A program made the position numbers and the translations under genes. Positions 22,250 through 30,127 of a stretch of 48,252 nucleotides of DNA are shown in pieces (positions within the stretch are counted from its first letter, which is position 1; each line of letters starts with the position of its first letter). The notes under the pieces were generated by a model, which made no database searches, was not told the DNA's origin, and was given only the letters and a program-made list of their open reading frames with translations. The stretch comes from Anaerolineaceae bacterium UBA5838 (GTDB lineage: Bacteria; Chloroflexota; Anaerolineae; Anaerolineales; Anaerolineaceae), in contig DJGU01000058.1 in assembly GCA_002432795.1 (NCBI GenBank), forward strand, positions 6,607-54,858, written 5' to 3'.

Positions 22250-22903
22250 ATGAACGAAAAAGCGACTTACATCGTCATGCTGGGTCCACCGGGAGCCGGC
22301 AAAGGCACTCAGGCTAAGATCCTGGCAGCAAAGCTGGGTCTGGTGCATGTTTCGACGGGCGATCTCTTCCGCGAGAATCTGAGCCAGGAAACCGAGCTGG
22401 GTAAGTTGGCTTCAAGTTACATGGTCAAAGGCGAACTGGTGCCAGATGGTGTGACCATCGAAATGGTACGAGAACGTCTTTCAAGACCTGATTGTGCAAA
22501 AGGTGCCGTAATGGACGGCTTCCCACGCACTCCGACCCAGGCTGAAGCGTTTGAAACCCTTTTGGCTGAGATTGGTGGAAAGGTGGATTTCGTGCCTTTT
22601 ATCAGCGTACCAAATGATGTGCTGGTTGAACGTCTGAGCGGTCGCTGGATGAGCCACGCGGGGCGTGTTTATCACGCGCTCTACAATCCCCCCAAGGTAA
22701 AATGGGTGGATGATGTGGACGGCTCGCAGCTCTATCAACGGGACGATGATAAGCCCGAGACGGTCCTGCACCGCATCAATGTATACTACGACCAGACCTC
22801 CCCTCTGATTGATTATTATCGTCAGGCAGGGACGCTGATCGAGGTAGACGGCACACAGGAAATTGAGCAAGTCACAGAAGATTTGCTGAAAGTTGTGGCT
22901 TAA
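22250..22903 (+). CDS. adk: Adenylate kinase
   Basis: Adenylate kinase catalyses ATP + AMP = 2 ADP. The 217 residues include the P-loop GPPGAGKGT (12-20), the AMP-binding region STGDLFRENL, DGFPRT, and a long LID domain starting GRWMSHAGRVYHALYNPPK. The LID lacks the four zinc Cys of Gram-positive enzymes, so this is the zinc-free long form. It follows secY by 16 bases and its stop shares one base with the map start (TAATG), the usual secY-adk-map arrangement. Confidence 0.97.
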   Translation: MNEKATYIVMLGPPGAGKGTQAKILAAKLGLVHVSTGDLFRENLSQETELGKLASSYMVKGELVPDGVTIEMVRERLSRPDCAKGAVMDGFPRTPTQAEAFETLLAEIGGKVDFVPFISVPNDVLVERLSGRWMSHAGRVYHALYNPPKVKWVDDVDGSQLYQRDDDKPETVLHRINVYYDQTSPLIDYYRQAGTLIEVDGTQEIEQVTEDLLKVVA

Positions 22904-23676
22904 TGTTCGAAAACAGAATCAATCTTAAATCAGGCGCGGAAATCGCCCTGATGCGGGAAGCTGGTCGTTTGAATGCTCAGACCCTCGAAGCGGTCAAGGC
23001 GGAAATCAGGCCAGGTGTGACAACTGGTGAACTGAATGAGGTCGCGGAAAGTTTTCAGCGGGCTCACGGAGTTTACTCGCCCTTTAAGAATTATGACCCC
23101 GGAAACGGGGTGCCCTTCCCGGGGAGTATCTGCACCAGCATCAATGAACAAATGGTGCACGGCATTCCCGGCAATCGCAAGCTAAAAGAAGGCGACATCA
23201 TTTCGGTTGATTGCGGTACGGTCTATGAAGGTTTTGTTGGCGATTCCGCTTTCACGGTCGGTGTCGGTGAGATTTCAGCAGAATCTCAGCGACTGATCGA
23301 TGTGACCAAAGAAGCGCTGGAAATTGCCACGTCACTGATGGTGCCGGGTAATCACAGCGGTGATATTGGTTCGGCCATTGAAGCCCATGTGGAAAGCCAC
23401 GGTTTCTTTAGCACCCACACCTACACCGGTCATGGTGTTGGGCGTGAGATGCACGAAAGCCCACAACTGACCAATTATGGCGTGCCAGGGCAGGGATTTT
23501 TGCTGCGCGAAGGCATGACGATCGCGATTGAACCAATGGTGCTGATTGGAACACGGCGCACAAAGACTCTGGGTGATCAGTGGACGGTAGTATCAGTGAA
23601 CAGGAAGCTGACCGCGCACCAGGAAAATACTATAGCAGTAACCAAGGATGGCCCGCTGGTGCTGACCAGTTTATAA
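22903..23676 (+). CDS. map: Methionine aminopeptidase, type I
   Basis: This enzyme removes the initiator Met from new proteins co-translationally. The 257-residue protein has the pita-bread fold and the five metal ligands: Asp103 in SVDCGT, Asp114 in VGDSAF, His177 in GHGVGREMHESP, Glu210 in IAIEPM and Glu241 in ENTIAVT; His87 in MVHG is the substrate-site His. It has no N-terminal zinc or SH3 extension. It overlaps adk by one base. In many bacteria infA follows map; here a promoter and rpmJ follow directly. Confidence 0.97.
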   Translation: MFENRINLKSGAEIALMREAGRLNAQTLEAVKAEIRPGVTTGELNEVAESFQRAHGVYSPFKNYDPGNGVPFPGSICTSINEQMVHGIPGNRKLKEGDIISVDCGTVYEGFVGDSAFTVGVGEISAESQRLIDVTKEALEIATSLMVPGNHSGDIGSAIEAHVESHGFFSTHTYTGHGVGREMHESPQLTNYGVPGQGFLLREGMTIAIEPMVLIGTRRTKTLGDQWTVVSVNRKLTAHQENTIAVTKDGPLVLTSL

Positions 23677-23683
23677 CCAAACC

Positions 23684-23712
23684 TTGCCAATATTGAACGA
23701 TAAAGATATAAT
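23684..23712 (+). promoter_or_regulatory. Internal promoter before rpmJ-rpsM-rpsK-rpsD-rpoA
   Basis: TTGCCA (23684-23689), 17-base spacer, TATAAT (23707-23712). It lies in the only sizeable gap after map and would give the alpha-operon part its own transcription start. Confidence 0.6.
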
Positions 23713-23747
23713 AAATGTTTTGCGGATAGAAGAAGGAGTAAGGACTG

Positions 23748-23861
23748 ATGAAAGTATCAGCATCGATAAAGAAACGCTGTAACCAGTGCAAGATCGTCAA
23801 AAGACACGGTCGGCTTTATGTTATTTGTACCAATACCCGCCACAAGCAGCGACAAGGATAA
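23748..23861 (+). CDS. rpmJ: Ribosomal protein L36 (zinc-binding)
   Basis: L36 is a 37-residue 50S protein, found by reading the gap between map and rpsM. It starts MKVSASIKKRCNQCKIVKRHGR and ends TRHKQRQG, with zinc ligands Cys11, Cys14, Cys27 and His32. The length and the invariant KR.GR.YVIC pattern are those of the C+ family. AGAAGGAG lies upstream of the ATG. It stands at the place where infA-rpmJ normally stand, but infA is missing. Confidence 0.95.
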   Translation: MKVSASIKKRCNQCKIVKRHGRLYVICTNTRHKQRQG

Positions 23862-23872
23862 GGAATCAAAAT

Positions 23873-24262
23873 ATGGCTCGTATAGAAGGTGTTGACCTCC
23901 CGCGCAATAAGCGCATTCAGATCGGTTTGCGATATATCTACGGTATCGGACCAAGGACTGCGGATACAATTCTGGCAGCCACTGGCGTCGATCCTGATAT
24001 CCGGGTAAAAGATTTACCTGAAGCCGAAGTGTCAAAACTCCGTGATTTCATTGGACAGAACGTCAAGGTTGAAGGTGACCTGCGTCGGGAAGTTCAAATG
24101 AACATCAAGCGTTTGGTTGAGATTGGCTGCTATCGTGGCTTACGTCACCGCCGGAATCTCCCTGTGCGCGGTCAGAATACCCGCACCAACGCACGCACAC
24201 GCAAGGGTCCCAAGCGCACAGTCGCTGGTCGCGGACGCCGCCGTGGAGCGACCAAGAAATAG
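23873..24262 (+). CDS. rpsM: Ribosomal protein S13
   Basis: S13 sits in the 30S head and contacts S19 and the P-site tRNA. The 129-residue product starts MARIEGVDLPRNKRIQIGLRYIYGIG and ends with the basic tail RGQNTRTNARTRKGPKRTVAGRGRR followed by a few residues. The helix-hairpin region RYIYGIGPRTADTIL and RRLVEIGCYRGLRHRR-like block are present. Its start follows rpmJ by 11 bases with AAGGAATC as ribosome site. Confidence 0.97.
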   Translation: MARIEGVDLPRNKRIQIGLRYIYGIGPRTADTILAATGVDPDIRVKDLPEAEVSKLRDFIGQNVKVEGDLRREVQMNIKRLVEIGCYRGLRHRRNLPVRGQNTRTNARTRKGPKRTVAGRGRRRGATKK

Positions 24263-24363
24263 TAATGAACTGACCAGCAGGCTTGGGATGGGGTTCCCTT
24301 TCTCCCCAGCGGCAACCTAAAGCAGGCTGTGACAGACATGTAAAGATTTAGTGAGGAATAATT
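24263..24363 (+). promoter_or_regulatory. 101-base spacer between rpsM and rpsK, possible leader
   Basis: This is the longest gap inside the ribosomal cluster apart from rpmJ's promoter region. It holds CAGGCTTGGGATGGGG, TTCCCTTTCT, CCCCAGCGGC, which can fold as TGGGG (24289-24293) with CCCCA (24304-24308), and a later CAGGCTG. By analogy with E. coli, where S4 binds an alpha-operon leader pseudoknot, this could be regulatory; no direct support. No promoter was seen in it. Confidence 0.3.
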
Positions 24364-24768
24364 ATGGCAAAACAAGCACGTAAAGCGCGGCGAACGACTA
24401 CTTCGCGTAAGGTCAAGCGCCAGATTTCGACAGGACAAGTGCACGTGTTTGCGTCCTTCAATAACACCATTGTGACCATCACGGATTTGCAAGGCAATAC
24501 GATTTGCTGGGGCAGTTCCGGGTCAGCTGGTTTTAAAGGATCACGCAAAAGCACTCCATTTGCTGCAAGACTTGCAGCCGAACAAACTGTGAAGACAGCC
24601 CAACAGATGGGTCTTCAGGAAGTAGAAATGTTCGTCAAGGGCCCTGGTCCTGGTCGGGAAGCTGCTATTCGTGCAGTCCAATCATTAGGTATTCGTGTGC
24701 GCAAGATCACAGATATGACACCCGTGCCTCATAATGGCTGCCGACCTCCCAAGAAACGCCGCGTGTAG
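24364..24768 (+). CDS. rpsK: Ribosomal protein S11
   Basis: S11 forms part of the 30S platform and cradles mRNA near the exit. The 134 residues start MAKQARKARRTTTSRKVKRQ and include GQVHVFASFNNTIVTITDLQGN, SSGSAGFKGSRKSTPFAARLAAEQ, EVEMFVKGPGPGREAAIRAVQ, and the C-terminal ITDMTPVPHNGCRPPKKRRV. GTGAGGAAT upstream acts as ribosome site. It is followed by rpsD after 23 bases. Confidence 0.98.
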   Translation: MAKQARKARRTTTSRKVKRQISTGQVHVFASFNNTIVTITDLQGNTICWGSSGSAGFKGSRKSTPFAARLAAEQTVKTAQQMGLQEVEMFVKGPGPGREAAIRAVQSLGIRVRKITDMTPVPHNGCRPPKKRRV

Positions 24769-24791
24769 TTAAAGAAAAGGAAATTATTAAG

Positions 24792-25430
24792 ATGGCTAGA
24801 TATACAGAAGCAGTTTGTCGTTTATGCCGCCGGGAAGGCGAGAAGTTGTTCCTCAAGGGAGAGCGTTGCTATACTCCTAAATGCTCTTTTGAGAAACGCA
24901 GCTACGCCCCTGGTATGCATGGAAAAAATCTTGCCGGTCGCCCAGCACGTCAATCTGACTATGGCAAGCAGCTGCGCGCCAAACAGAAGGTTCGCCGGGT
25001 TTACGGTATTTATGAACGCCAGTTTCGCCGCTTTTACGGTCAGGCTTTACACATGCGTGGTCAGACTGGTGCTAACCTGTTGACCATCCTGGAAACCAGG
25101 CTGGACAACGTGATCTATCGACTTGGTTTTGCAGCCAGCCGTGCACAGGCACGCGTCATGGTGAGCCACGGTCACTTTTTGGTGAACGGTCAGCGCGCTG
25201 ATGTCCATTCTTTTGGTGTCAAAGTCGATGATGTCATTACCGTGAAAGAAAAGTCCAAGGAGACGGTATTCTTCAAGAATTTGCGTGAAGAAGCCGAAGG
25301 TCGCACTGTGCCAACATGGTTGGCTCGCGACATGACAAATCTTACAGGTCGGATGCTACGCAACCCCGAACGATCAGAAATTGATGGCAATCTCAGCGAG
25401 CAATTGGTTGTTGAGTATTACTCACGCTAA
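24792..25430 (+). CDS. rpsD: Ribosomal protein S4 (zinc-binding)
   Basis: S4 nucleates 30S assembly and in E. coli represses the alpha operon. The 212 residues have an N-terminal zinc site with Cys9 and Cys12 (CRLC) and Cys26 and Cys31 (CYTPKC), the so-called C+ form. They also contain the KQKVRRVYGIYERQFRRFY block, and the S4 RNA-binding domain LDNVIYRLGFAASRAQARVMVSHGHFLVNGQ. The C-terminus EQLVVEYYSR is typical. AAGGAAAT upstream of the ATG. It precedes rpoA. Confidence 0.97.
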   Translation: MARYTEAVCRLCRREGEKLFLKGERCYTPKCSFEKRSYAPGMHGKNLAGRPARQSDYGKQLRAKQKVRRVYGIYERQFRRFYGQALHMRGQTGANLLTILETRLDNVIYRLGFAASRAQARVMVSHGHFLVNGQRADVHSFGVKVDDVITVKEKSKETVFFKNLREEAEGRTVPTWLARDMTNLTGRMLRNPERSEIDGNLSEQLVVEYYSR

Positions 25431-25481
25431 TTCAAGAACTAGTTCAGTCTTACTTGATCGTTAGACTGGTTAGGGGCAAAC

Positions 25482-26447
25482 GTGACAGGAAATATGGAAA
25501 TGGTAACACCAAAAATTGAACGGACTGAAGAGTCCCGAGACTATGGAAAATTTACGATCAGCCCGCTTGATCGTGGTTTCGGTGTCACTCTGGGAAACGC
25601 CCTGCGCAGGACCTTGCTCTCTTCTTTGAAGGGCGCAGCGGTAAGCTCAGTGCGTATCACCGACGTGATGCACGAATTCACCACTATCAAAGGTGTCCGC
25701 GAAGATGTCATTCAGGTGATGCTGCAGATCAAACTGCTGCGCTTCAAACTTCACAACGTTGAGAGCGCCACAATCAGCCTGGATGTAAAGGGTGAAGGCA
25801 CCATCACAGCGGCAGATTTGCGCTGCCCACCTGAGGTGGAAGTCGTCAACCCCGATCTCTATTTGTTTAGCATCAATGAAAGGGATGCCCACGTGGAGAT
25901 GGACATGACGGTAGAATCCGGCCGGGGTTATCTTCCTGCGGGAGACCGCGCGGACAGACTGCCGATCGGTGTGCTGCCTGTGGATGCAATCTTCTCGCCG
26001 GTACGGCGCGTAAATTGGAGTGTGGCAAATGCCCGCGTTGGTCAAAACACCAACTTCGATCGCCTGCAACTTGAAATCTGGACTGACGGAACACTCTCCC
26101 CGGAGAAGGCACTGATTGAATCATCGCAGCGCTTGATGGAGCAGCTCATGATCATCAGCGGCACCAATGAAGAAGAACTCGTGAAACCCGCAATCCTGGC
26201 TGAGGTTGAGACGCCGCTTTTCAGCAAGGAAGTCATCGAAACCCCGATTGAAGCCCTGGACCTGACTGTGCGAGTATTCAACGCGCTGAAGCGAACTGGC
26301 ATCACAACTGTTGGTGATGTGCTGGATTTACTGGATAAAGGCGAAAGTGCCATGCTTTCCATCCGAAATTTCGGTGATAAAAGTCTGACAGAGCTAAAAG
26401 ACGCCATGGTCGAAAAAGGCTATTTGGAAAAAGAAGAAGTGGAGTAA
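25482..26447 (+). CDS. rpoA: RNA polymerase alpha subunit
   Basis: The alpha subunit dimer scaffolds RNA polymerase and its C-terminal domain binds UP elements and activators. The 321 residues show the NTD (ERTEESRDYGKFTISPLDRGFGVTLGNALRRTLLSSL) and the alpha-CTD with ALKRTGITTVGDVLDLLDKG and SIRNFGDKSLTELKDAM. The start is uncertain: GTG 25482 has AGGGG five bases upstream, while ATG 25494 and ATG 25500 are also in frame; the last is preceded by AGGA at nine bases. Either choice shortens the non-conserved N-terminus only. Order rpsD-rpoA-rplQ is standard. Confidence 0.97.
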   Translation: MTGNMEMVTPKIERTEESRDYGKFTISPLDRGFGVTLGNALRRTLLSSLKGAAVSSVRITDVMHEFTTIKGVREDVIQVMLQIKLLRFKLHNVESATISLDVKGEGTITAADLRCPPEVEVVNPDLYLFSINERDAHVEMDMTVESGRGYLPAGDRADRLPIGVLPVDAIFSPVRRVNWSVANARVGQNTNFDRLQLEIWTDGTLSPEKALIESSQRLMEQLMIISGTNEEELVKPAILAEVETPLFSKEVIETPIEALDLTVRVFNALKRTGITTVGDVLDLLDKGESAMLSIRNFGDKSLTELKDAMVEKGYLEKEEVE

Positions 26448-26453
26448 GAGAAT

Positions 26454-26837
26454 ATGCGGCATCAAGTTAAAGGATACCGACTCAACAGAAGTATGGGTCA
26501 TCGCACTTCCATGCGGAAGACCATGATCAAACAACTGTTCGAGCATGAAAAGATACAGACCACCCTGGCGAAGGCAAAGTCCATTCAGCCAGATGCTGAA
26601 AAGTTGATCACGCTGGCACGCAACGCACAAAAAGGCGACGACATCCTGAAGATGAACGCACGCCGGCAGGTCGCAGCCAGCCTTGGCAACAACAGCAACG
26701 AAATTGTGAAGAAGTTATTCGATGATATCGCTCCGCGTTTCACAACCCGCAAGGGCGGCTACACGCGTCTGCTCAAACTTGGTCCCAGGCTCGGTGACAA
26801 TGCCGAGATGGTGCTGCTTGAGCTGGTGAGCGAGTAG
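26454..26837 (+). CDS. rplQ: Ribosomal protein L17
   Basis: L17 is at the bottom of the 50S subunit near the tunnel exit. The 127 residues start MRHQVKGYRLNRSMGHRTSMRKTMIKQLFEHEKIQTTLAKAK, a textbook N-terminus, and end LKLGPRLGDNAEMVLLELV. It begins six bases after rpoA and closes the classic alpha operon. It is followed by truA after a hairpin. Confidence 0.97.
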   Translation: MRHQVKGYRLNRSMGHRTSMRKTMIKQLFEHEKIQTTLAKAKSIQPDAEKLITLARNAQKGDDILKMNARRQVAASLGNNSNEIVKKLFDDIAPRFTTRKGGYTRLLKLGPRLGDNAEMVLLELVSE

Positions 26838-26857
26838 GCAGTCGAGTAGAAAGATTA

Positions 26858-26881
26858 GCCTTTCACGAGAAAGCGAAAGGC
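26858..26881 (+). promoter_or_regulatory. Hairpin covering the truA ribosome site
   Basis: GCCTTTC (26858-26864), loop of ten, GAAAGGC (26875-26881) directly abuts the truA ATG at 26882 and includes its only Shine-Dalgarno-like GAAAGG. Confidence 0.5.
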
Positions 26882-27625
26882 ATGGCACATTACAAACTTA
26901 TCCTCGCTTACGACGGCACGAATTACAACGGCTTTCAAAGGCAGGCAATCAAAACCAGCGTCCAGGCAACCTTCGAGGGTGCCCTTCAGCGGCTGGGATG
27001 GCAGGGCAGGGCAATTATGCCCTCGGGGCGCACCGATAGCGGTGTGCACGCCAGGGGGCAGGTGATCAGTTTCAATTTGGACTGGAACCACCCCGATAAG
27101 GACCTGCAGAATGCCTTGAATGCCTTCTTGCCAGCAGATATTGCGGTGCAAAGCGTGGCACAGGTGGCAGCGGAGTTTCATCCCCGCTACGATGCGCTTA
27201 GCCGCCAGTATTGCTATCAGCTCTATTGGCAATCCGCGCGTGACCCCCTGCGCGACAGGTACGCCTGGCGGCTTGAACGAAAGCCGGAGCTTGCGCGAAT
27301 GCAAGCAGCAGCAAAAGACCTGCTCGGAGAGCACGATTTTATTGCTTTTGGCAAAGCGCTGAAAGAGGGCGGCACCACGATCCGCAGAATTTATTCGGCG
27401 GATTGGGTTGAGGAGGATGATGGCATGAGCTTCACGATTGTGGGCAATGCCTTCCTCTATCACATGGTGCGGCGAATTGCGTACGTTTTGGTAAGAATCG
27501 GGCTTGGCGATCTGCCAGTCGAGACTGTGCGGCTTGGGCTTGAACGGGGCAGTACTGGCATTGTCAGCCTGGCTCCTGCCCGCGGTCTGACCCTGGAAGC
27601 AGTGACCTTTGACGAGGATAAATAA
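26882..27625 (+). CDS. truA: tRNA pseudouridine(38-40) synthase
   Basis: TruA converts uridines 38, 39 and 40 of the tRNA anticodon stem-loop to pseudouridine. The 247-residue protein starts MAHYKLILAYDGTNYNGFQRQ, has the catalytic Asp52 in GRTDSGVHARGQ, the FHPRYDALSRQYCYQ block and FLYHMVRRIAYVLV near the C-terminus. It lies between rplQ and rplM, the same order as in Firmicutes. Its ribosome site is buried in the hairpin at 26858-26881. Confidence 0.95.
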   Translation: MAHYKLILAYDGTNYNGFQRQAIKTSVQATFEGALQRLGWQGRAIMPSGRTDSGVHARGQVISFNLDWNHPDKDLQNALNAFLPADIAVQSVAQVAAEFHPRYDALSRQYCYQLYWQSARDPLRDRYAWRLERKPELARMQAAAKDLLGEHDFIAFGKALKEGGTTIRRIYSADWVEEDDGMSFTIVGNAFLYHMVRRIAYVLVRIGLGDLPVETVRLGLERGSTGIVSLAPARGLTLEAVTFDEDK

Positions 27626-27683
27626 AAGATTGTTTGCCCAGCCTGCAAGGCCGGGTATGTATTTTGAAAACGGAGAAGTAGAA

Positions 27684-28115
27684 GTGGAAAAAACATACAT
27701 TCCTAAAGGAAACGTGACTGGAGAGTGGTATCTGGTGGATGCCTCTGGTCAGACCCTTGGTCGCCTGGCGACCAAAATTGCAGGGCTATTAATTGGCAAA
27801 CATCGCCCGGATTACACCCCCGGTGTGGTTCTCGGAGACCATGTGGTAGTCATTAATGCAGCCGAAATCAGCGTTAACCAAACCCGTGAAGAAGAGAAAA
27901 AGTATTATCGTCACTCTGGTTATCCCGGTGGTTTGAAAGCAGTGGATTACAAGCGACAGCTCGAAACCCATCCAGATCGCATTATCCGCTTTGCGGTGCG
28001 CGGCATGCTCCCAAAGAACCGCCTGACAGCGCGTTATCTTGATAATCTGAAAATTTATGCTGGCTCAGAACACCCCCACCAGGGTCAAAACCCCCAGCCT
28101 ATTTTTGAAAAGTAG
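27684..28115 (+). CDS. rplM: Ribosomal protein L13
   Basis: L13 is an early 50S assembly protein. From GTG 27684 the product has 143 residues: MEKTYIPKGNVTGEWYLVDASGQTLGRLATKIAGLLIGKHRPDYTPGVV, HVVVINAAEISV, YRHSGYPGGLK, and RFAVRGMLPKNRLTARYLDNLKIYAG. The GTG start is chosen because GGAG lies eight to nine bases upstream and the protein then has the family's length and beginning. Upstream in-frame starts (ATG 27657, TTG 27609) add non-conserved residues and would overlap truA. It follows truA by 58 bases and precedes rpsI by 12. Confidence 0.93.
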   Translation: MEKTYIPKGNVTGEWYLVDASGQTLGRLATKIAGLLIGKHRPDYTPGVVLGDHVVVINAAEISVNQTREEEKKYYRHSGYPGGLKAVDYKRQLETHPDRIIRFAVRGMLPKNRLTARYLDNLKIYAGSEHPHQGQNPQPIFEK

Positions 28116-28127
28116 TAAAGAGGAATT

Positions 28128-28520
28128 ATGGCACAATACATAGAAGCAGTTGGACGACGCAAAGAAAGTACTGCCCGTGTGCGGGTTTTTCCCGGCAGCG
28201 GCAGCTTTACTGTCAATGAGAAACCCCTGACCGATTACTTCCCGCGGGCTGGCGATGCCCCTGCGATCCTGAACGCAATCGAAGTCACTGGTCAGAGCGC
28301 ATCCTCCTTTGATGTCACCGTCAAAGTACAGGGTGGTGGCATCAGTGGTCAACGCGACGCGGTCAAACTTGGTTTGGCACGAGCACTTGTCGCCGCAGAT
28401 GAGACCGTACGTCCTGCCTTGCGCGCCGAGGGTTTGCTGACGCGCGACGCCCGTGTTAAGGAACGAAAGAAGCCAGGTCTCAAGCGCGCCCGCAAGGCCC
28501 CGACCTACACCAAGCGTTAG
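28128..28520 (+). CDS. rpsI: Ribosomal protein S9
   Basis: S9 reaches the P-site tRNA with its C-terminal tail. The 130 residues start MAQYIEAVGRRKESTARVRVFPGSGSF, and end LKRARKAPTYTKR; the terminal Lys-Arg, which contacts the tRNA anticodon loop, is preserved. VKVQGGGISGQRDAVKLGLARAL is the middle signature. GAGGAAT upstream. It is the last gene of the cluster, closed by a terminator. Confidence 0.97.
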   Translation: MAQYIEAVGRRKESTARVRVFPGSGSFTVNEKPLTDYFPRAGDAPAILNAIEVTGQSASSFDVTVKVQGGGISGQRDAVKLGLARALVAADETVRPALRAEGLLTRDARVKERKKPGLKRARKAPTYTKR

Positions 28521-28578
28521 TATTGGTTCCCACCTGCCAGCTTGCCTGGTATGTTGGAATCGGGTAATGTTACAATTA

Positions 28579-28610
28579 AAAGGCTGCCCAAGTTTAGCTG
28601 GGCAGCCTTT
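28579..28610 (+). terminator. Terminator of the ribosomal protein cluster
   Basis: AAAGGCTGCCCA, loop AGTTTAGC, TGGGCAGCCTTT: a perfect 12-base stem. The T-tract is short (the stem's own TTT, then GCATGTTTATT), but the stem is very stable. The mazG start lies 27 bases downstream. Confidence 0.75.
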
Positions 28611-28636
28611 GCATGTTTATTAAGGAAGCGGATTTG

Positions 28637-30127
28637 ATGACTGGACGTGGAATAACCATTGTAGGATTAGGACCCGCAGGGGCAGAATACCTGACCCGTG
28701 AAGCCTGGGCTCACCTTGAGCAGTGCGGTGAGATCTGGCTGCGGACGAAGTTCCACCCGACGGTAGCCGGACTACCGGAAGGCTTAGGGGTGCGCAGTTT
28801 TGACGAGATCTACGATTCCAAGGATGATATCGGTGAAGTCCTCGAGATGATCGTCCAGCAGGTTATGGAACTGGGCAGACGCGAGCAAGGGGTGACCTAC
28901 GGGGTGCCTGGCAGCCCCTTTGTAGCTGAGGAGACCGTCAGTGAACTCATGAAAGCGGTTGAAGCCAGCGATTTGCCAATCCGGCTGATTGATGGCCTTA
29001 GTTTCATCGAGCCGGTCTGTTCAGCGCTTGGAATCGACTTGCATCCGCAGATGGTGCTGGCAGACGCGCTGCACCTGGCCAGCCTTGAAGTACCCTCCTT
29101 TCCCCCGACCATCCCGGCCATCATTTCACAGTTGGAAAGCAGCTTTGAAGCCAGCGAACTCAAGCTGACTCTCATGGCAAATTATCCCCAGGAGCATCCC
29201 GTGATGCTGGTACACAACGCCGGCACTTCAGACGAGATCGTCGAGAAGCTGGCGCTTTATGAGATCGACCAGTCCATCCACCTGGGCATGCTGAGCTGCC
29301 TGTACCTGCCGCCCTTAAGTCAGGGCACGTCTTTTGAAGACTTCCTGCAGATCATCGCCCGCTTACGCCGCCATGATGGCTGCCCCTGGGACCGCGAACA
29401 GACCCATCTGAGCCTGCGCCCCTATCTGTTGGAGGAGGCGTACGAGGTCCTGGAAGCCCTGGACCAGGAAGATAGCCAGCACCTGTGCGAAGAACTGGGC
29501 GATCTGCTGCTGCAGATCGGTTTGCACGCCCAGATTGCGACTGAGGATGAAGACTTCCTCATGAGTGATGTTCTGCAGGGCATCAATGCCAAGCTCGTCC
29601 GGCGCCACCCACATGTCTTTTCGGATATCGACGTGGATTCAGTGGAAAATGTGCTCACCAACTGGGAGAAGATCAAGGCGGATGAGCGCAAAAGCAATGG
29701 CGAGAGTCACAAGGGCATGCTGGATGGTGTCCCCCTCAGCCTGCCGGCGCTTTCGCAGGCGAATCAGATCCAACGCCGGGCGAAACGCGTGGGCTTCGAC
29801 TGGCACACCATCGAACCGGTCATTGCCAAAGTGCATGAAGAACTGGGCGAGCTGCGCGACGCCCAAACTGACGAAGAGAGACAGGCTGAAGCCGGAGATG
29901 TGCTCTTTGCGGTGGTGAATTTGGTGCGTTGGCTGAAGGTTGACCCTGAAATTGCCCTGCGCGAAACCAACTTACGCTTCCGCAAACGCTTTGCCTATAT
30001 CGAGAAGAAGGCTGCAGAGCAGGGCAACAGCGTGAATCAGTTGAGTTTTGAGGAAATGGATCAGCTCTGGGAAACTGCCAAAACGGCTTTTAGGAATGAA
30101 GAAAATAGGGATGCTGGGCGTGAATAA
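28637..30127 (+). CDS. mazG: Tetrapyrrole methylase-MazG fusion, nucleoside triphosphate pyrophosphohydrolase
   Basis: The 496-residue protein joins an N-terminal SAM-dependent tetrapyrrole-methylase-like domain (ITIVGLGPAGAEYLTREAWAHL, YGVPGSPFVAEET, about 1-225) to MazG domains, as in B. subtilis YabN. MazG hydrolyses NTPs and dNTPs to NMP and pyrophosphate, removing aberrant nucleotides. The first MazG part shows GCPWDREQTHLSLRPYLLEEAYEVLEAL with E266, E267, E270 and CEELGDLLLQIGLHA (E285, E286, D289). A second, weaker MazG region is at about 380-480 (KVHEELGELRDAQTDEERQAEAGDVLFA). The start at 28637 follows AAGGAAGCG; the upstream ATG at 28613 sits against the terminator stem. The stop overlaps the murJ start region. 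Confidence 0.92.
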   Translation: MTGRGITIVGLGPAGAEYLTREAWAHLEQCGEIWLRTKFHPTVAGLPEGLGVRSFDEIYDSKDDIGEVLEMIVQQVMELGRREQGVTYGVPGSPFVAEETVSELMKAVEASDLPIRLIDGLSFIEPVCSALGIDLHPQMVLADALHLASLEVPSFPPTIPAIISQLESSFEASELKLTLMANYPQEHPVMLVHNAGTSDEIVEKLALYEIDQSIHLGMLSCLYLPPLSQGTSFEDFLQIIARLRRHDGCPWDREQTHLSLRPYLLEEAYEVLEALDQEDSQHLCEELGDLLLQIGLHAQIATEDEDFLMSDVLQGINAKLVRRHPHVFSDIDVDSVENVLTNWEKIKADERKSNGESHKGMLDGVPLSLPALSQANQIQRRAKRVGFDWHTIEPVIAKVHEELGELRDAQTDEERQAEAGDVLFAVVNLVRWLKVDPEIALRETNLRFRKRFAYIEKKAAEQGNSVNQLSFEEMDQLWETAKTAFRNEENRDAGRE

